Source: Flavobacteriaceae bacterium (GTDB lineage Bacteria > Bacteroidota > Bacteroidia > Flavobacteriales > Flavobacteriaceae). Taken from it: a DNA stretch of 64,000 nt. Numbering within the stretch: the stretch's first letter is position 1; the number at the start of each line of letters is the position of its first letter. Shown here in pieces: positions 1 to 8,905 of this stretch. Position numbers and translations under genes: made by a program. The DNA is taken from contig JANQNQ010000008.1 of assembly GCA_028279515.1 (NCBI GenBank), forward strand, positions 558,001 through 622,000. The letters run 5' to 3'. Under the pieces are notes generated by a model. That model had not been told where the DNA came from. It searched no databases and was given only the letters and a program-made list of their open reading frames with translations.

Positions 1-1553
1 TCTGCATTTACATGCCCATGGTGGTCGAATTGACGGTGGCTGTTTTAGCTTGTGCAAGAATCGGAGCCGTACATTCGGTGGTCTTCGCCGGATTTTCTTC
101 GACGGCACTAGCAGCAAGAATCAATGACGCTTCCTGTAAAATGCTCATTACTTCTGACGGAAGCTACAGAGGGTCTAAAACCATTCCTCTAAAAGACATA
201 TCAGATAAGGCCTTGAAAGAATGCGAAAGTGTCGAACACGTAATCGTATTAAAAAACACCGAACAAGACATTCAATGGTACCCCGGAAGAGATCTTTGGT
301 GGCACCTAGAAATGAGAGACGCTTCAGCAGTATGTGAGCCAACGCCTATGCAAGCCGAAGATCCATTGTTCATTCTATACACCTCTGGATCCACCGGAAA
401 ACCAAAAGGCATGGTACATAGTTGCGCAGGTTATATGGTCTACACTGCGTACACATTCAAGAATGTCTTTCAATACGAAGACGGAGATATTTTTTGGTGC
501 ACCGCAGACATTGGTTGGATCACGGGACACAGCTATATCATTTACGGTCCCTTGGCCAACGGAGCTACGACTGTGATGTTTGAGGGCATTCCAAGCTATC
601 CCAATTATGATCGTTTTTGGAAGATCTGTGATAAGCACAAAGTGACGCATTTCTATACGGCACCAACTGCCATACGAACCTTAGAAAAACATCCAACCAG
701 CTTGATCGAGCCCTACGACCTATCCAATCTGAAAGTGCTGGGCAGCGTTGGCGAACCTATTAATGCCGAGGCTTGGCATTGGTATGACACCCATATCGGA
801 AAGCAACAATGTCCCATTGTAGATACATGGTGGCAAACCGAAACAGGAGGCATCATGATTTCGTCGCTTGCAGGTGTTACACCACAAAAGCCCACGTATG
901 CCACCTTACCTTTGCCGGGCATTCAACCCATAATACTGGATGCTGAAGGCCACGAGCTAAGTGCAAACGAAGCCGAGGGAATCTTAGCCATAAAATACCC
1001 CTGGCCTTCGATGGCAAGAACGATATACGGTGACCATGAACGATACAAACAGGTATACTTTTCGGCTTTTGAAGGCTGTTATTTCCCTGGAGATGGCGTG
1101 TCCAGAGATGCCCATGGAAATTATAGGATCACAGGTCGTATTGACGATGTGGTAATTGTCTCAGGGCACAATCTTGGGACGGCGCCCATTGAAGATGCCA
1201 TCAACGAACACCCAGAAGTTATCGAAAGCGCTTTGGTAGGATATCCCCACGATATTAAAGGAAATGCCTTGTACGCCTTTGTAACTTCTTTCAATACCGA
1301 GGTAGACGAAGCACGTTTGTACAAGGAAATCTGTGATCAAGTGGCCAAGTCGGTTGGCCCTATAGCCAAACCAGACAGAATACAATTTGTTACAGGCTTA
1401 CCAAAGACAAGAAGTGGCAAGATCATGCGTAGGATTTTAAGAAAAATTGCGACCAATGACCTTGAGCGTATTGGCGATACATCAACATTGTTAAATCCAG
1501 ATGTGGTTGAAGATATTATCGCTGGAAATGAAGAAATGCTGACTTCATCGTAA
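1..1553 (+). CDS. acs: Acetyl-CoA synthetase (AMP-forming), 5' end outside window
   Basis: This cytosolic enzyme activates acetate to acetyl-CoA through acetyl-AMP. The frame is open to the window edge, entering at base 3 with Cys-Ile-Tyr before MPMVVEL, so about 130 N-terminal residues are missing (the family is about 650 aa; about 516 are visible). The ATP-binding A3 motif YTSGSTGKPKGMVHS, the WWQTETGG motif, the A7/A8 region (GDGVSRD...GRIDDVVIVSGHNLGTAPIE) and the C-terminal PKTRSGKIMRRILRKIA, with the lysine that is normally acetylated, are all present. One difference is SGHN, where the enterobacterial enzyme has SGHR. The PhyH-type gene follows after 10 bp in the same direction, so the two are probably cotranscribed. 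Identification is very secure; only the start is unknown. Confidence 0.97.
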   Translation, partial: CIYMPMVVELTVAVLACARIGAVHSVVFAGFSSTALAARINDASCKMLITSDGSYRGSKTIPLKDISDKALKECESVEHVIVLKNTEQDIQWYPGRDLWWHLEMRDASAVCEPTPMQAEDPLFILYTSGSTGKPKGMVHSCAGYMVYTAYTFKNVFQYEDGDIFWCTADIGWITGHSYIIYGPLANGATTVMFEGIPSYPNYDRFWKICDKHKVTHFYTAPTAIRTLEKHPTSLIEPYDLSNLKVLGSVGEPINAEAWHWYDTHIGKQQCPIVDTWWQTETGGIMISSLAGVTPQKPTYATLPLPGIQPIILDAEGHELSANEAEGILAIKYPWPSMARTIYGDHERYKQVYFSAFEGCYFPGDGVSRDAHGNYRITGRIDDVVIVSGHNLGTAPIEDAINEHPEVIESALVGYPHDIKGNALYAFVTSFNTEVDEARLYKEICDQVAKSVGPIAKPDRIQFVTGLPKTRSGKIMRRILRKIATNDLERIGDTSTLLNPDVVEDIIAGNEEMLTSS

Positions 1554-1563
1554 AATAACGATT

Positions 1564-2310
1564 ATGAAAATTGTGACTGCAGACCGAATTTCCTTCCTTC
1601 AAGAGAAAGGATATCTTGTGGTTAACGATCTGTTGTCGCAACAAGAAGTAGCAACCTACCTAAAGATTTACGATGATTTTTTGTCCAATACCATCGATGC
1701 CTCTAAATATCGATCGGACCTTTCTGGAAAAAGCGAGGATCAAAAGCAAGAACGGATCACACAGATCATGGTGCCAAGTAAAGTGTTTCCGAAGCTTTTA
1801 AACATGTCACTTCATACAAGAACATTACAGATTGCAAAGCAACTTTTGGGTGATGACATGGCACTAGATTTTGATATGCTGATCAACAAAGCACCCTACA
1901 CAGATACACCGACGCCTTGGCACCAAGACAAGGCCTATTGGGTGTCTTTGCCCGATACCCGAGCTTTGAGCTTTTGGGTGGCTTTAGACCGAGCCTATAT
2001 AGACAATGGCTGTATGTGGTATACGCCCGAATCTCATTTAGGCCCCACTTTGGAGCATTGGTCAACGGGCAACGGAGGTTCCTTGCAATGCGAAGGAAGC
2101 GAAGAGAATTCGGTTGCTGTTGAACTTAAACCGGGGTCTTGTGTCATTCATTTGGGCAATACCCTGCACTACAGTCGCGGAAACAGTACTCCAGACTCAC
2201 GCAGAGCATTCATAACCAATTATCGACCCCAAAAGATGATCGACCTAGAGCGAAGTCAAGGATATGATCATACCGGCACACGAGAGGTGCGAGATGGAGA
2301 TGCTAATTAG
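1564..2310 (+). CDS. Phytanoyl-CoA dioxygenase (PhyH) family Fe(II)/2-oxoglutarate oxygenase
   Basis: This 248-aa soluble protein is the size of PhyH-family non-heme iron oxygenases. The HxD iron motif is visible as WHQD (His120, Asp122). The distal His is probably His202 in GNTLHYSRG, followed by Arg213/Arg214 in a position to bind 2-oxoglutarate. The family hydroxylates varied small molecules, and the substrate cannot be read from sequence. The gene starts 10 bp after the acetyl-CoA synthetase stop, implying one transcript. Its stop lies only 4 bp from the stop of the convergent FG-GAP lipoprotein gene, with no room for a dedicated terminator. The family call is secure; a link to acetate or fatty-acyl metabolism is only suggested by position. 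Confidence 0.88.
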   Translation: MKIVTADRISFLQEKGYLVVNDLLSQQEVATYLKIYDDFLSNTIDASKYRSDLSGKSEDQKQERITQIMVPSKVFPKLLNMSLHTRTLQIAKQLLGDDMALDFDMLINKAPYTDTPTPWHQDKAYWVSLPDTRALSFWVALDRAYIDNGCMWYTPESHLGPTLEHWSTGNGGSLQCEGSEENSVAVELKPGSCVIHLGNTLHYSRGNSTPDSRRAFITNYRPQKMIDLERSQGYDHTGTREVRDGDAN

Positions 2311-2314
2311 CCAA

Positions 2315-5300
2315 TTATTGTAACACTTCTAAAAACGAAACGGGACCATTTTTGTTTAGGATCAGCACATAATTCCTTCCATTGATTTGTATCATTTCTA
2401 CCGCTCTGCTTTGCGACCCTTGCAGTATAGAAGGCATATATGTTTTTTTCGAAAGTCCAGTCGCATTTCCAAAAAGAAGACATCCTTTATTAGCATCATA
2501 ACGAATGGTCTCGACCTCGGCTTCATAGATCGAACCAACAGCAAATAGGTCTTTATGCCCGTCGTTATTAAAGTCTTGTACAACCATATCGGTGGTTGGG
2601 CCCAATTGTGCTAGATTAGGAAGCGATTCAATCTTGAACGTACCATTTCCGTTGTTTTTTAAGAGGAAACTCTCAAAAGTATTTGCTGTATAATGAAGTG
2701 CTTCAGAAAGGTCATGTTGCCCATAGATGTCAATTAGAGAAGCTGACGCAAACTGCGAATATGTTTTGAATTTCTGGTTAAGCGAGGGCACTTGTTGAGA
2801 AGAACACTCTTTTCCCCGCACCGGAAGCAAAACACCTTCCTTACTTTCTTTACTCAAGACAATATCCATACTTCCGTTGGTGTCAAAATCCTTGGCGTAA
2901 ATATGAAAGGGCTTGTCTTCCTTGGGTTGAAATTTGTTGTTCGTACCCAAGTTTCCGATGAGGTAATCCATGTCACTGTCGCCATCTAGATCGGTAGCGG
3001 TAATACTGAAATTCCAACCACTAGTTTGGGCAAGGAGATCACTTTCTGCAGCAATAAAGCGTCCCTTTTCATTGTTAAAAATGCGAACAGGCATCCATTC
3101 ACCGACGACCATAAGGTCTTGGTCACCATCCTGGTCATAATCAGAAAAGACAGCTTCGTTCACCAAGGTGAGCTGATCAAAACCTTCAGCGACTTGAGAT
3201 GAGAGGTCAGTAAAGTTTCCCTTGTTGTTGATGAGGATCTTCGAAGGGTAGGCCATGGGATATTTGCCAGGGATGGCTCCGCCGCCTACGAAGAGGTCCA
3301 GATCTCCGTCTTCGTCGATATCGGAGGCTTCAACCGTAGCAGTCACCATTTTCAGGTTTGGCAATTGGTTGCTTTTTACAAATTGACCCTGACCATCATT
3401 TAAATAAAGTCGGTCTTGAAGCCAAGGACTATTGTCAGCATCTTCATAACTTCCGCTAGAAACGTATAGGTCAAGATCGCCATCACCTTCCGCATCAAAA
3501 AAGAGAGCGTCGGTATCTTCGTATGATGCTTCCGAAGCAAATAATTTAGCGTTAATGTTGGTAAAACTTCCGTCTTTGTTTTGAAGGTATAAGGCAGCAA
3601 CTGCACCTTTGGCGTTTCCAACGAAAAAATCGTCCAAACCGTCATTATTGACATCGGCAACTGCCAAGGCAGCGCCTTTTTCGCTTTGTTTCTGCGGAAG
3701 CAATAGTTGAAGGGCAAAGTCGTCGAACAATGCTTCTTTATGCTCAAAGGTTACACCCAATTTTGTAGGGTCGATACTTCGGAAAAAGGATGACTCTTTG
3801 GTAAACTGATCCTCAACGGAAGCCTCGGCGTGCACCTGCTCAATGTACAATTGCTGATTTCCTTGTATGTTTTTGCGAACACTTGACGTGCCATTGGGCC
3901 ATACGACCTTGATGCTATCGATCATGGTATGTGCACCCAGTCCAAAATGCAATCGATGGCTCACCGATGATTGAAACCCCCGAACGCGATAGACCTCCTT
4001 AGCTTGGTGCTCCTCTTTCGCATGGATAATTACCTTGCTTCCTATGGCGTTTGGGTTGGTCTTATCACCAATGAGCGCAATGGTGATTGCGTTACCATCT
4101 TGATTATTGCGGTAAAGGCTGGCGGTTTCCATTTGATTGTTGGTGATGATATCCAGGTCACCGTCGTTGTCCAGATCGGCATAGGCAACGCCATTAGCGT
4201 TTTTTTGATGGTCCAATCCCCAGGGTTTTTCAACAGCCGAAAAGGTGAGGTCCTGATTGTTTACAAACATCTTATTGCCGATCTTGGTCGAAGGCATCAT
4301 TCCAATGGCCTGTTCTAAGGTCACTTTTTTACGATTCATGATATTGGCCTTCATTTGATTCCTGAAATCTTGGTTGGACAGGTCATGAAGAATTCCGTTG
4401 GTCACAAAAAGATCGTTATAGCCATCGTTATTAAAGTCAGCCAACAATGGCCCCCAGCTCCAGTCTGATTTGGCGATACCCGCCAACTGACCAATCTCAC
4501 TGTACGTTCCGTTGCCTAGGTTTAATTGCAACATGTTAGACATGTATTGGTGATGATAACCAACGGAGATCAAGTGTTCAAAGTTTTCAGTGCTCATTGA
4601 GGCCATGTTTTCCTTGCTTCGTTGATGGTCTTCGGCCACCATGTCTAAGACCACAAGGTCTGGTTTTAAGTCGTTGTTGATGTCCATCAAGTCAGAGCCC
4701 ATGCTGTTGGCAGCAATGTGGTCAAAGGTCTCCAAGATACGATCAGTAAATGTGCCATCTTGATTGTTGATGTATAAAAAGTCGGGTTCTAAAAAGTCGT
4801 TAGCCACATAGATGTCTGGCCACCCATCTTCGTTGAAATCTCCGATAGAAGCACTGAGTCCCCATGCTTTGTTTAGCACGCCTGCTTTTTGGGTGATGTT
4901 GGTAAAGGTTCCGTTTTTGTTTTCAAAGAGTTGATCGGTGCTTTCGGGTCGAATATCTTTTTGAATTCTTGGGTCTACATGAACATTGTTGTTAAAGTCG
5001 TGACGATGATTAACGAGATAGACATCGAGATCTCCGTCCTTGTCAAAATCCAAATAGTAGGCTTGGGTAGAGAAAGCCATAGAATTGAGCCCGTATTGGC
5101 TTCCTTGTTCTATAAAAGTACCGTCTTTTTGGTTGACAAAAAGTTGGTTTTTTCGTTGTTCATGGTTTTGCAGAGAACCCGACTTGCACACATAAATATC
5201 AAGCCATCCATCGGCGTTGATGTCAATCATCGACACGCCAGTAGCCCATCCTTTCTTATCAGCAACTCCGGCCTTTTCGGTTATGTCCTCAAATTCAAAA

Positions 5301-5626
5301 TTGCCTTTGTTGAGGTAAAGTTTATTGCTTCCTTGGTTGGAGGTAAAATAGAGATCTTCGAGTCCGTCATTGTTGATGTCTCCGACTGCAACACCGCCAC
5401 CGTTGTAGACATACGCATAGTTGAGAAAATTGAAATACAGCGATTCTGTGACCTGATTTTTAAATTCTACGTTGCTATGCGAAGGCGAAATGAGCTCAAA
5501 CATTTTAGGACTTTCAATGGTATCTGCTATCTTGGGTTTTTCTTTGGAACAGGCAAATGCGAATAGCATTAGTAGCATGCCGAGAAACGATTGAAACTTC
5601 AAAGGACTAGGAAATCTTATTTTCAT
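2315..5626 (-). CDS. FG-GAP/VCBS repeat lipoprotein with ASPIC/UnbV domain
   Basis: This 1103-aa outer-membrane or surface lipoprotein has a hydrophobic signal ending in a lipobox-like LFAFAC (Cys26). The mature part is dominated by FG-GAP/VCBS beta-propeller blades with Ca-binding DxNxDGxxD loops, such as DINNDGLEDLYF, NNDGYNDLFV and DQDGDQDLMV. An ASPIC/UnbV-like segment near residue 560 contains VSHRLHFGLGAH followed by IKVVWPNG. The architecture is CRTAC1-like, with a second propeller after the ASPIC segment. Family members in Bacteroidota are often found near polysaccharide or SusC/D systems, but none is present here. The ATG at 5624-5626 lies inside a perfect inverted repeat, which may control expression. 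The ligand is unknown. Confidence 0.92.
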   Translation of the reverse strand: MKIRFPSPLKFQSFLGMLLMLFAFACSKEKPKIADTIESPKMFELISPSHSNVEFKNQVTESLYFNFLNYAYVYNGGGVAVGDINNDGLEDLYFTSNQGSNKLYLNKGNFEFEDITEKAGVADKKGWATGVSMIDINADGWLDIYVCKSGSLQNHEQRKNQLFVNQKDGTFIEQGSQYGLNSMAFSTQAYYLDFDKDGDLDVYLVNHRHDFNNNVHVDPRIQKDIRPESTDQLFENKNGTFTNITQKAGVLNKAWGLSASIGDFNEDGWPDIYVANDFLEPDFLYINNQDGTFTDRILETFDHIAANSMGSDLMDINNDLKPDLVVLDMVAEDHQRSKENMASMSTENFEHLISVGYHHQYMSNMLQLNLGNGTYSEIGQLAGIAKSDWSWGPLLADFNNDGYNDLFVTNGILHDLSNQDFRNQMKANIMNRKKVTLEQAIGMMPSTKIGNKMFVNNQDLTFSAVEKPWGLDHQKNANGVAYADLDNDGDLDIITNNQMETASLYRNNQDGNAITIALIGDKTNPNAIGSKVIIHAKEEHQAKEVYRVRGFQSSVSHRLHFGLGAHTMIDSIKVVWPNGTSSVRKNIQGNQQLYIEQVHAEASVEDQFTKESSFFRSIDPTKLGVTFEHKEALFDDFALQLLLPQKQSEKGAALAVADVNNDGLDDFFVGNAKGAVAALYLQNKDGSFTNINAKLFASEASYEDTDALFFDAEGDGDLDLYVSSGSYEDADNSPWLQDRLYLNDGQGQFVKSNQLPNLKMVTATVEASDIDEDGDLDLFVGGGAIPGKYPMAYPSKILINNKGNFTDLSSQVAEGFDQLTLVNEAVFSDYDQDGDQDLMVVGEWMPVRIFNNEKGRFIAAESDLLAQTSGWNFSITATDLDGDSDMDYLIGNLGTNNKFQPKEDKPFHIYAKDFDTNGSMDIVLSKESKEGVLLPVRGKECSSQQVPSLNQKFKTYSQFASASLIDIYGQHDLSEALHYTANTFESFLLKNNGNGTFKIESLPNLAQLGPTTDMVVQDFNNDGHKDLFAVGSIYEAEVETIRYDANKGCLLFGNATGLSKKTYMPSILQGSQSRAVEMIQINGRNYVLILNKNGPVSFLEVLQ

Positions 5627-5640
5627 AAAATGAAAATAAG
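5616..5640. promoter_or_regulatory. Perfect 11-bp inverted repeat spanning the start codon of the FG-GAP lipoprotein
   Basis: The arms CTTATTTTCAT and ATGAAAATAAG are perfect inverted repeats separated by AAA. On the minus strand the right-hand part of the palindrome contains the ATG and the first codons (Met-Lys-Ile-Arg). The site could be an operator for a dimeric repressor or an mRNA hairpin hiding the start codon. No U-tract suggests a terminator. Confidence 0.6.
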
Positions 5641-5849
5641 GAACATTTTTCGGTCTCCTAATTATTTTGTCTGAACAACAGCGTTTTGTAGATAAACAAC
5701 AGAGAACAACCTATAATCGTTTTTGGCCATTGCCAATTCTAATGGTTTCTGAATACTTGTTGTGAGTAGCGAATAAAAGTCTTGAGAGAATTGCAAGCTC
5801 CTTTTTACAAGAAAAACTGCTACATTAGTATGATCTAATCTAGCGCACA

Positions 5850-6656
5850 TTGAAGTACCTTTTGCACGAAACTCAGGGGCCGTTGACCTCAATGATCAAA
5901 AGCTTTTGGATGATCGACAGTGAGGGAGATGAGACCATTAGAAAGGAAAAGATCATCCCGGATGGCTATCCAGAAATGATCTTTCACTATCAAGATCCTT
6001 TTCGGGCAAATATCAATCGCGTTTGGCATCTTCAGAAGAAAGCATTGATCGCAGGACAGATACGCAATTACTTCTATCTAGAAAATACGGGTGCCACAGG
6101 GATGTTTGCTATAAAATTTCAGCCTTGGGCACTTAAAGTATTGTTTGATCTAGACATGCAAGAACTGACAGACAATGCCGTAGGGATCAAGAATGACCTA
6201 TCCAAGCTGTTAACACCCTTGAAGCAAATCGCATATGATGATATGCCATTTACAGATAAGGTGGCCAAATGTGAAGTATGGTTTGAAAACTTTATGGAAA
6301 ATCGACCAGAAGCCAATACGAAGGTGATTCAGGCTGCGAAGAAGATCATTGAAAACAAAGGCGGAATTACATTGCAAGAACTGTGCGACATCGTTGGAGT
6401 AAGTCAGCGCAGTCTTGAGCGATACTTTAAGTCCTATATTGGGGTATCTCCCAAATTTTACTGTCGAATCATTCGGTTTTCGTCCATCTTCGAGTTGCTG
6501 AATGAAGAGAAGGTCGATTGGTCGGATGTGTCGTATTTAGCAGGATTCTATGACCAATCTCACTTTATCAAGAACTTTAAAGAATTTACTGGAGAAGAAC
6601 CAACGCGCTATGGTTTTTCCGAAGAAAACATGGCTAATTTCTTTCTAAAGAAATAA
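5850..6656 (+). CDS. AraC family transcriptional regulator (TTG start)
   Basis: This 268-aa regulator has an N-terminal sensor-like domain containing the phrase IPDGYPEMIFHYQDPF, typical of the DUF6597-type domain found in Bacteroidota AraC proteins. Its C-terminal AraC HTH pair (about residues 165-265) includes ITLQELCDIVGVSQRSLERYFK and SYLAGFYDQSHFIKNFKEFTG. An in-frame TAG lies 9 bp upstream, so the longest start is TTG at 5850; the first ATG is at 5892 (Met15). TTG is preferred because the residues from MKYLLHETQGP match the usual family N-terminus. The gene lies 73 bp before a small lipoprotein on the same strand that it could regulate. The ligand is unknown. Confidence 0.88.
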   Translation: MKYLLHETQGPLTSMIKSFWMIDSEGDETIRKEKIIPDGYPEMIFHYQDPFRANINRVWHLQKKALIAGQIRNYFYLENTGATGMFAIKFQPWALKVLFDLDMQELTDNAVGIKNDLSKLLTPLKQIAYDDMPFTDKVAKCEVWFENFMENRPEANTKVIQAAKKIIENKGGITLQELCDIVGVSQRSLERYFKSYIGVSPKFYCRIIRFSSIFELLNEEKVDWSDVSYLAGFYDQSHFIKNFKEFTGEEPTRYGFSEENMANFFLKK

Positions 6657-6729
6657 GCTGTCGACTTTTTACTATTTTCATTTGACCGTCTGCCATAGTT
6701 TTACCCAATAATCACAACTAAGAGACGAT

Positions 6730-7182
6730 ATGAATTTTAAACACTATGCATTCCTGATCTTTATTGTCGTCATGACCAAGTCTTGTACTGGACAGCAGCC
6801 CCTTGACGCTGTTGCATTTCTTGAAGGGACCTGGAAAATGGAAAACAAAGAAACCTACGAGCAATGGCAAATAGAAGACGCTGGTTATTTAGCCGGAAGT
6901 TCTTTTAAGATGAAGGACGGAAACAAAAAGGTCCTTGAGACACTCAAAATCCGTGCAATTGAAGGGCAACTTATTTATGAGGCAACAGTCCCCAATCAAA
7001 ATCAAGGCAAGACCATCGCGTTTACGCATAATTCTAATGTGAAAGATTGCCTTTCATTTGAAAACTTGGAGCATGACTTTCCCAAGAAGATCCAATATAA
7101 AAAGTTGGATGAATCTACCATTTTGGTCCAAGTACTTGGAGAGGGGGACAAAGGGTTCTCGTATCGGTTGATCAAAAATTGA
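6730..7182 (+). CDS. Small exported protein, DUF6265-like
   Basis: This 150-aa protein has a hydrophobic N-terminus ending in MTKSCTGQ, which could be a lipoprotein signal with Cys19. The mature part (FLEGTWKMENKETYEQWQ...LAGSSFKMKDGNKKVLETL...LSFENLEHDFPKKIQYKKL) resembles the lipocalin-like DUF6265 family, in which GTW and the E..HDFP segment are conserved. The function is unknown. It follows the AraC gene on the same strand and is convergent with the next gene, with stops 11 bp apart. The coding call is secure; the family assignment is from memory of these motifs. Confidence 0.8.
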   Translation: MNFKHYAFLIFIVVMTKSCTGQQPLDAVAFLEGTWKMENKETYEQWQIEDAGYLAGSSFKMKDGNKKVLETLKIRAIEGQLIYEATVPNQNQGKTIAFTHNSNVKDCLSFENLEHDFPKKIQYKKLDESTILVQVLGEGDKGFSYRLIKN

Positions 7183-7193
7183 GATGCAACACT

Positions 7194-7754
7194 CTAGTAT
7201 GTATAGTATTCTTTCACTACAAAGCCCAATTCCGCTTGTCTAGGTTCTAATAGACGTCGTAGGAAATAACGATGAAAGAAGCCATTTAGCACAACGATCC
7301 TCTTGCCCTTAAACTCTTGTATGAATTGTGCCATGTGGATTGCCATGGTTTCATTTCTCAGATTCCAAAATTCTGCAGCTCGTTTGTACCCTTCTTGATA
7401 GCTTATACTATCACCATGGTCCTTTGGCGCATAGATTTTTGCGAAAACGGGCATGGATTCAACGATGTCCAGTAGTTTGCCATATTGGTAATCTTGACGA
7501 ATTGCAGCAATGCTGTCTGTCGAATCTTGGTTGAAAGTCCTAGGCCCCAAATAGACAATCGAATTTAAAGATGAATTAATCTTCACATGGTCTTCATAGG
7601 TCATCACGTGGGCGTCACTTAAGAGACGATGTTGATGAATACTATCGAGCATTGCCAGCGTCAAACGATCAGCTGGCCTAGAACCGATGGATTTTCGATA
7701 TCCATTTCTTTCGGTAAAATCATAGGGACGTACAATCACTTCAAATTGATTCAT
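7194..7754 (-). CDS. DUF5694-like protein, apparently lacking its N-terminal part
   Basis: This open frame of 186 aa has a clear C-terminal TraB/erythromycin-esterase-like signature: RAAEFWNLRNETMAIHMAQFI followed by GKRIVVLNGFFHRYFLRRLLE. That matches the C-terminal half of DUF5694-type proteins, which are usually longer and exported. Reading upstream, the frame stays open for only 13 more codons, ending at a TAA at 7794-7796, so no signal peptide or N-terminal half is encoded here. The gene is either a shortened family member or a remnant. In the usual GxxH position the sequence reads GFFH. No function is assigned. Confidence 0.6.
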   Translation of the reverse strand: MNQFEVIVRPYDFTERNGYRKSIGSRPADRLTLAMLDSIHQHRLLSDAHVMTYEDHVKINSSLNSIVYLGPRTFNQDSTDSIAAIRQDYQYGKLLDIVESMPVFAKIYAPKDHGDSISYQEGYKRAAEFWNLRNETMAIHMAQFIQEFKGKRIVVLNGFFHRYFLRRLLEPRQAELGFVVKEYYTY

Positions 7755-7830
7755 ATACTTGCTGGTAGCCAGATATTCATTGCTTTTCAGTTCTTAGTAA
7801 AAAAGGAAGAGTCTACTTCATACAAAAAAA

Positions 7831-7854
7831 TGTCTCAAAAATTATAATGAGACA
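7831..7854. promoter_or_regulatory. Small perfect inverted repeat in divergent intergenic region
   Basis: TGTCTCA and TGAGACA form a perfect 7-bp inverted repeat around a 10-nt A/T-rich spacer. It lies between the divergent truncated gene and the sensor kinase gene. It could be an operator or a short hairpin. The evidence is only the symmetry. Confidence 0.3.
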
Positions 7855-7915
7855 CAGACAATTAAGATAATGACGACGGCCTTCTTATTTTAGTTTCAAA
7901 CAATGTCCCCGTCCT

Positions 7916-8905
7916 ATGTTCAATGCCCTTTTTTTTAAGAACATTGTTGATCTATCTTCGGAAGCTATTATCATATCAGATGTAAATGGTGTGATTGTTT
8001 ATGTCAATCAAAAGGCCTTACAACTTTTTCGATATGAAAAGGAAGAATTGCTAGGAAAGAAGATCGAAGTGTTGATTCCAAGAGATTCCCAAGATGAGCA
8101 CGTAAAGCTGCGTGCCGAGTACGTAAAGAATGCGACTAATAGACCACATGGATTGGGTCTTGACGTCTACGCATTACGAAACGACCAAACCACTTTTCCC
8201 ACCGAAGTAAGCTTAGCAAACATAACGGACAATGGTAAAATGTATACAGTTAGTATCATTTCTAATATTTCTAAGCGGAAGGAAAAAGAACAGCGAATAC
8301 AAGACTTTATTATTGAACAGCAAGAGGTCAAAAAGGCGCATATCAAAGCGCAATTAGAAGTCTTAAAGAATCAAATAAGTCCACATTATCTTTTTAACTG
8401 CCTTAGTATACTCTATACTTTGATTGATACGCAACCCGAAAAAGCCCAGGTTTTCACAAAGAAGATATTGGAAACCTATGGGTACGTCCTTGAAACCAAA
8501 AACAAGAAGTGGGTGACCTTGGATAGCGAAATTTCTTTTCTAAAGAATTATATCTATTTACAGCACATTCGTTTTGGAGACAAGTTTGACCTTTCGATCC
8601 AAGAAGGGTTGCAAGACGAAGAATGGTACATTCTGCCACTATCAATTCAAGGACTGATCGAGAATGTGTTTAAGCACAATAGTCTTTCCTTTTCCAAAAA
8701 GTTGAAGGTGTCAGTGTGTCTTAAAGATGAAGGCGTAGTAGTTAGTAATACCATTACCCAAAAACGTTATGAAGAAAAATCAAATGGTATCGGCCTTAAG
8801 AATTTGGTCGATCAATACCGATTGATATCGTCTAAGACCCCAAAGATCTCTGCTGACGAAAACAAATTTGAAGTTTGGATTCCCCTTTTTAAAAACAAAG
8901 TATAA
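7916..8905 (+). CDS. PAS-domain LytS-like sensor histidine kinase
   Basis: This 329-aa kinase has an N-terminal PAS domain (about residues 8-125, with SDVNGVIVYVNQKAL and FRYEKEELLGKKI), a short coiled linker, and a His_kinase (PF06580) H-box NQISPHYLFNCL. His157 is the expected phosphoacceptor. A degenerate HATPase region follows (SIQGLIENVFKHNS, then NGIGLKNLVDQYRL). No membrane segment is visible, so it probably senses a cytosolic signal through PAS. Its TAA overlaps the ATG of the LytTR response regulator by one base, showing translational coupling and a dedicated pair. The pair lies 228 bp upstream of a repetitive surface protein gene that could be a target. Confidence 0.93.
   Translation: MFNALFFKNIVDLSSEAIIISDVNGVIVYVNQKALQLFRYEKEELLGKKIEVLIPRDSQDEHVKLRAEYVKNATNRPHGLGLDVYALRNDQTTFPTEVSLANITDNGKMYTVSIISNISKRKEKEQRIQDFIIEQQEVKKAHIKAQLEVLKNQISPHYLFNCLSILYTLIDTQPEKAQVFTKKILETYGYVLETKNKKWVTLDSEISFLKNYIYLQHIRFGDKFDLSIQEGLQDEEWYILPLSIQGLIENVFKHNSLSFSKKLKVSVCLKDEGVVVSNTITQKRYEEKSNGIGLKNLVDQYRLISSKTPKISADENKFEVWIPLFKNKV

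Noticed and set aside
4889-5566. 225-aa plus-strand frame opposite the FG-GAP lipoprotein gene
   Set aside because: Antisense shadow of the FG-GAP repeats, with no recognisable domain and no promoter.
5662-5892. 76-aa minus-strand frame upstream of the FG-GAP gene
   Set aside because: It overlaps the AraC start on the other strand, shows no conserved pattern and has an ordinary noncoding composition.
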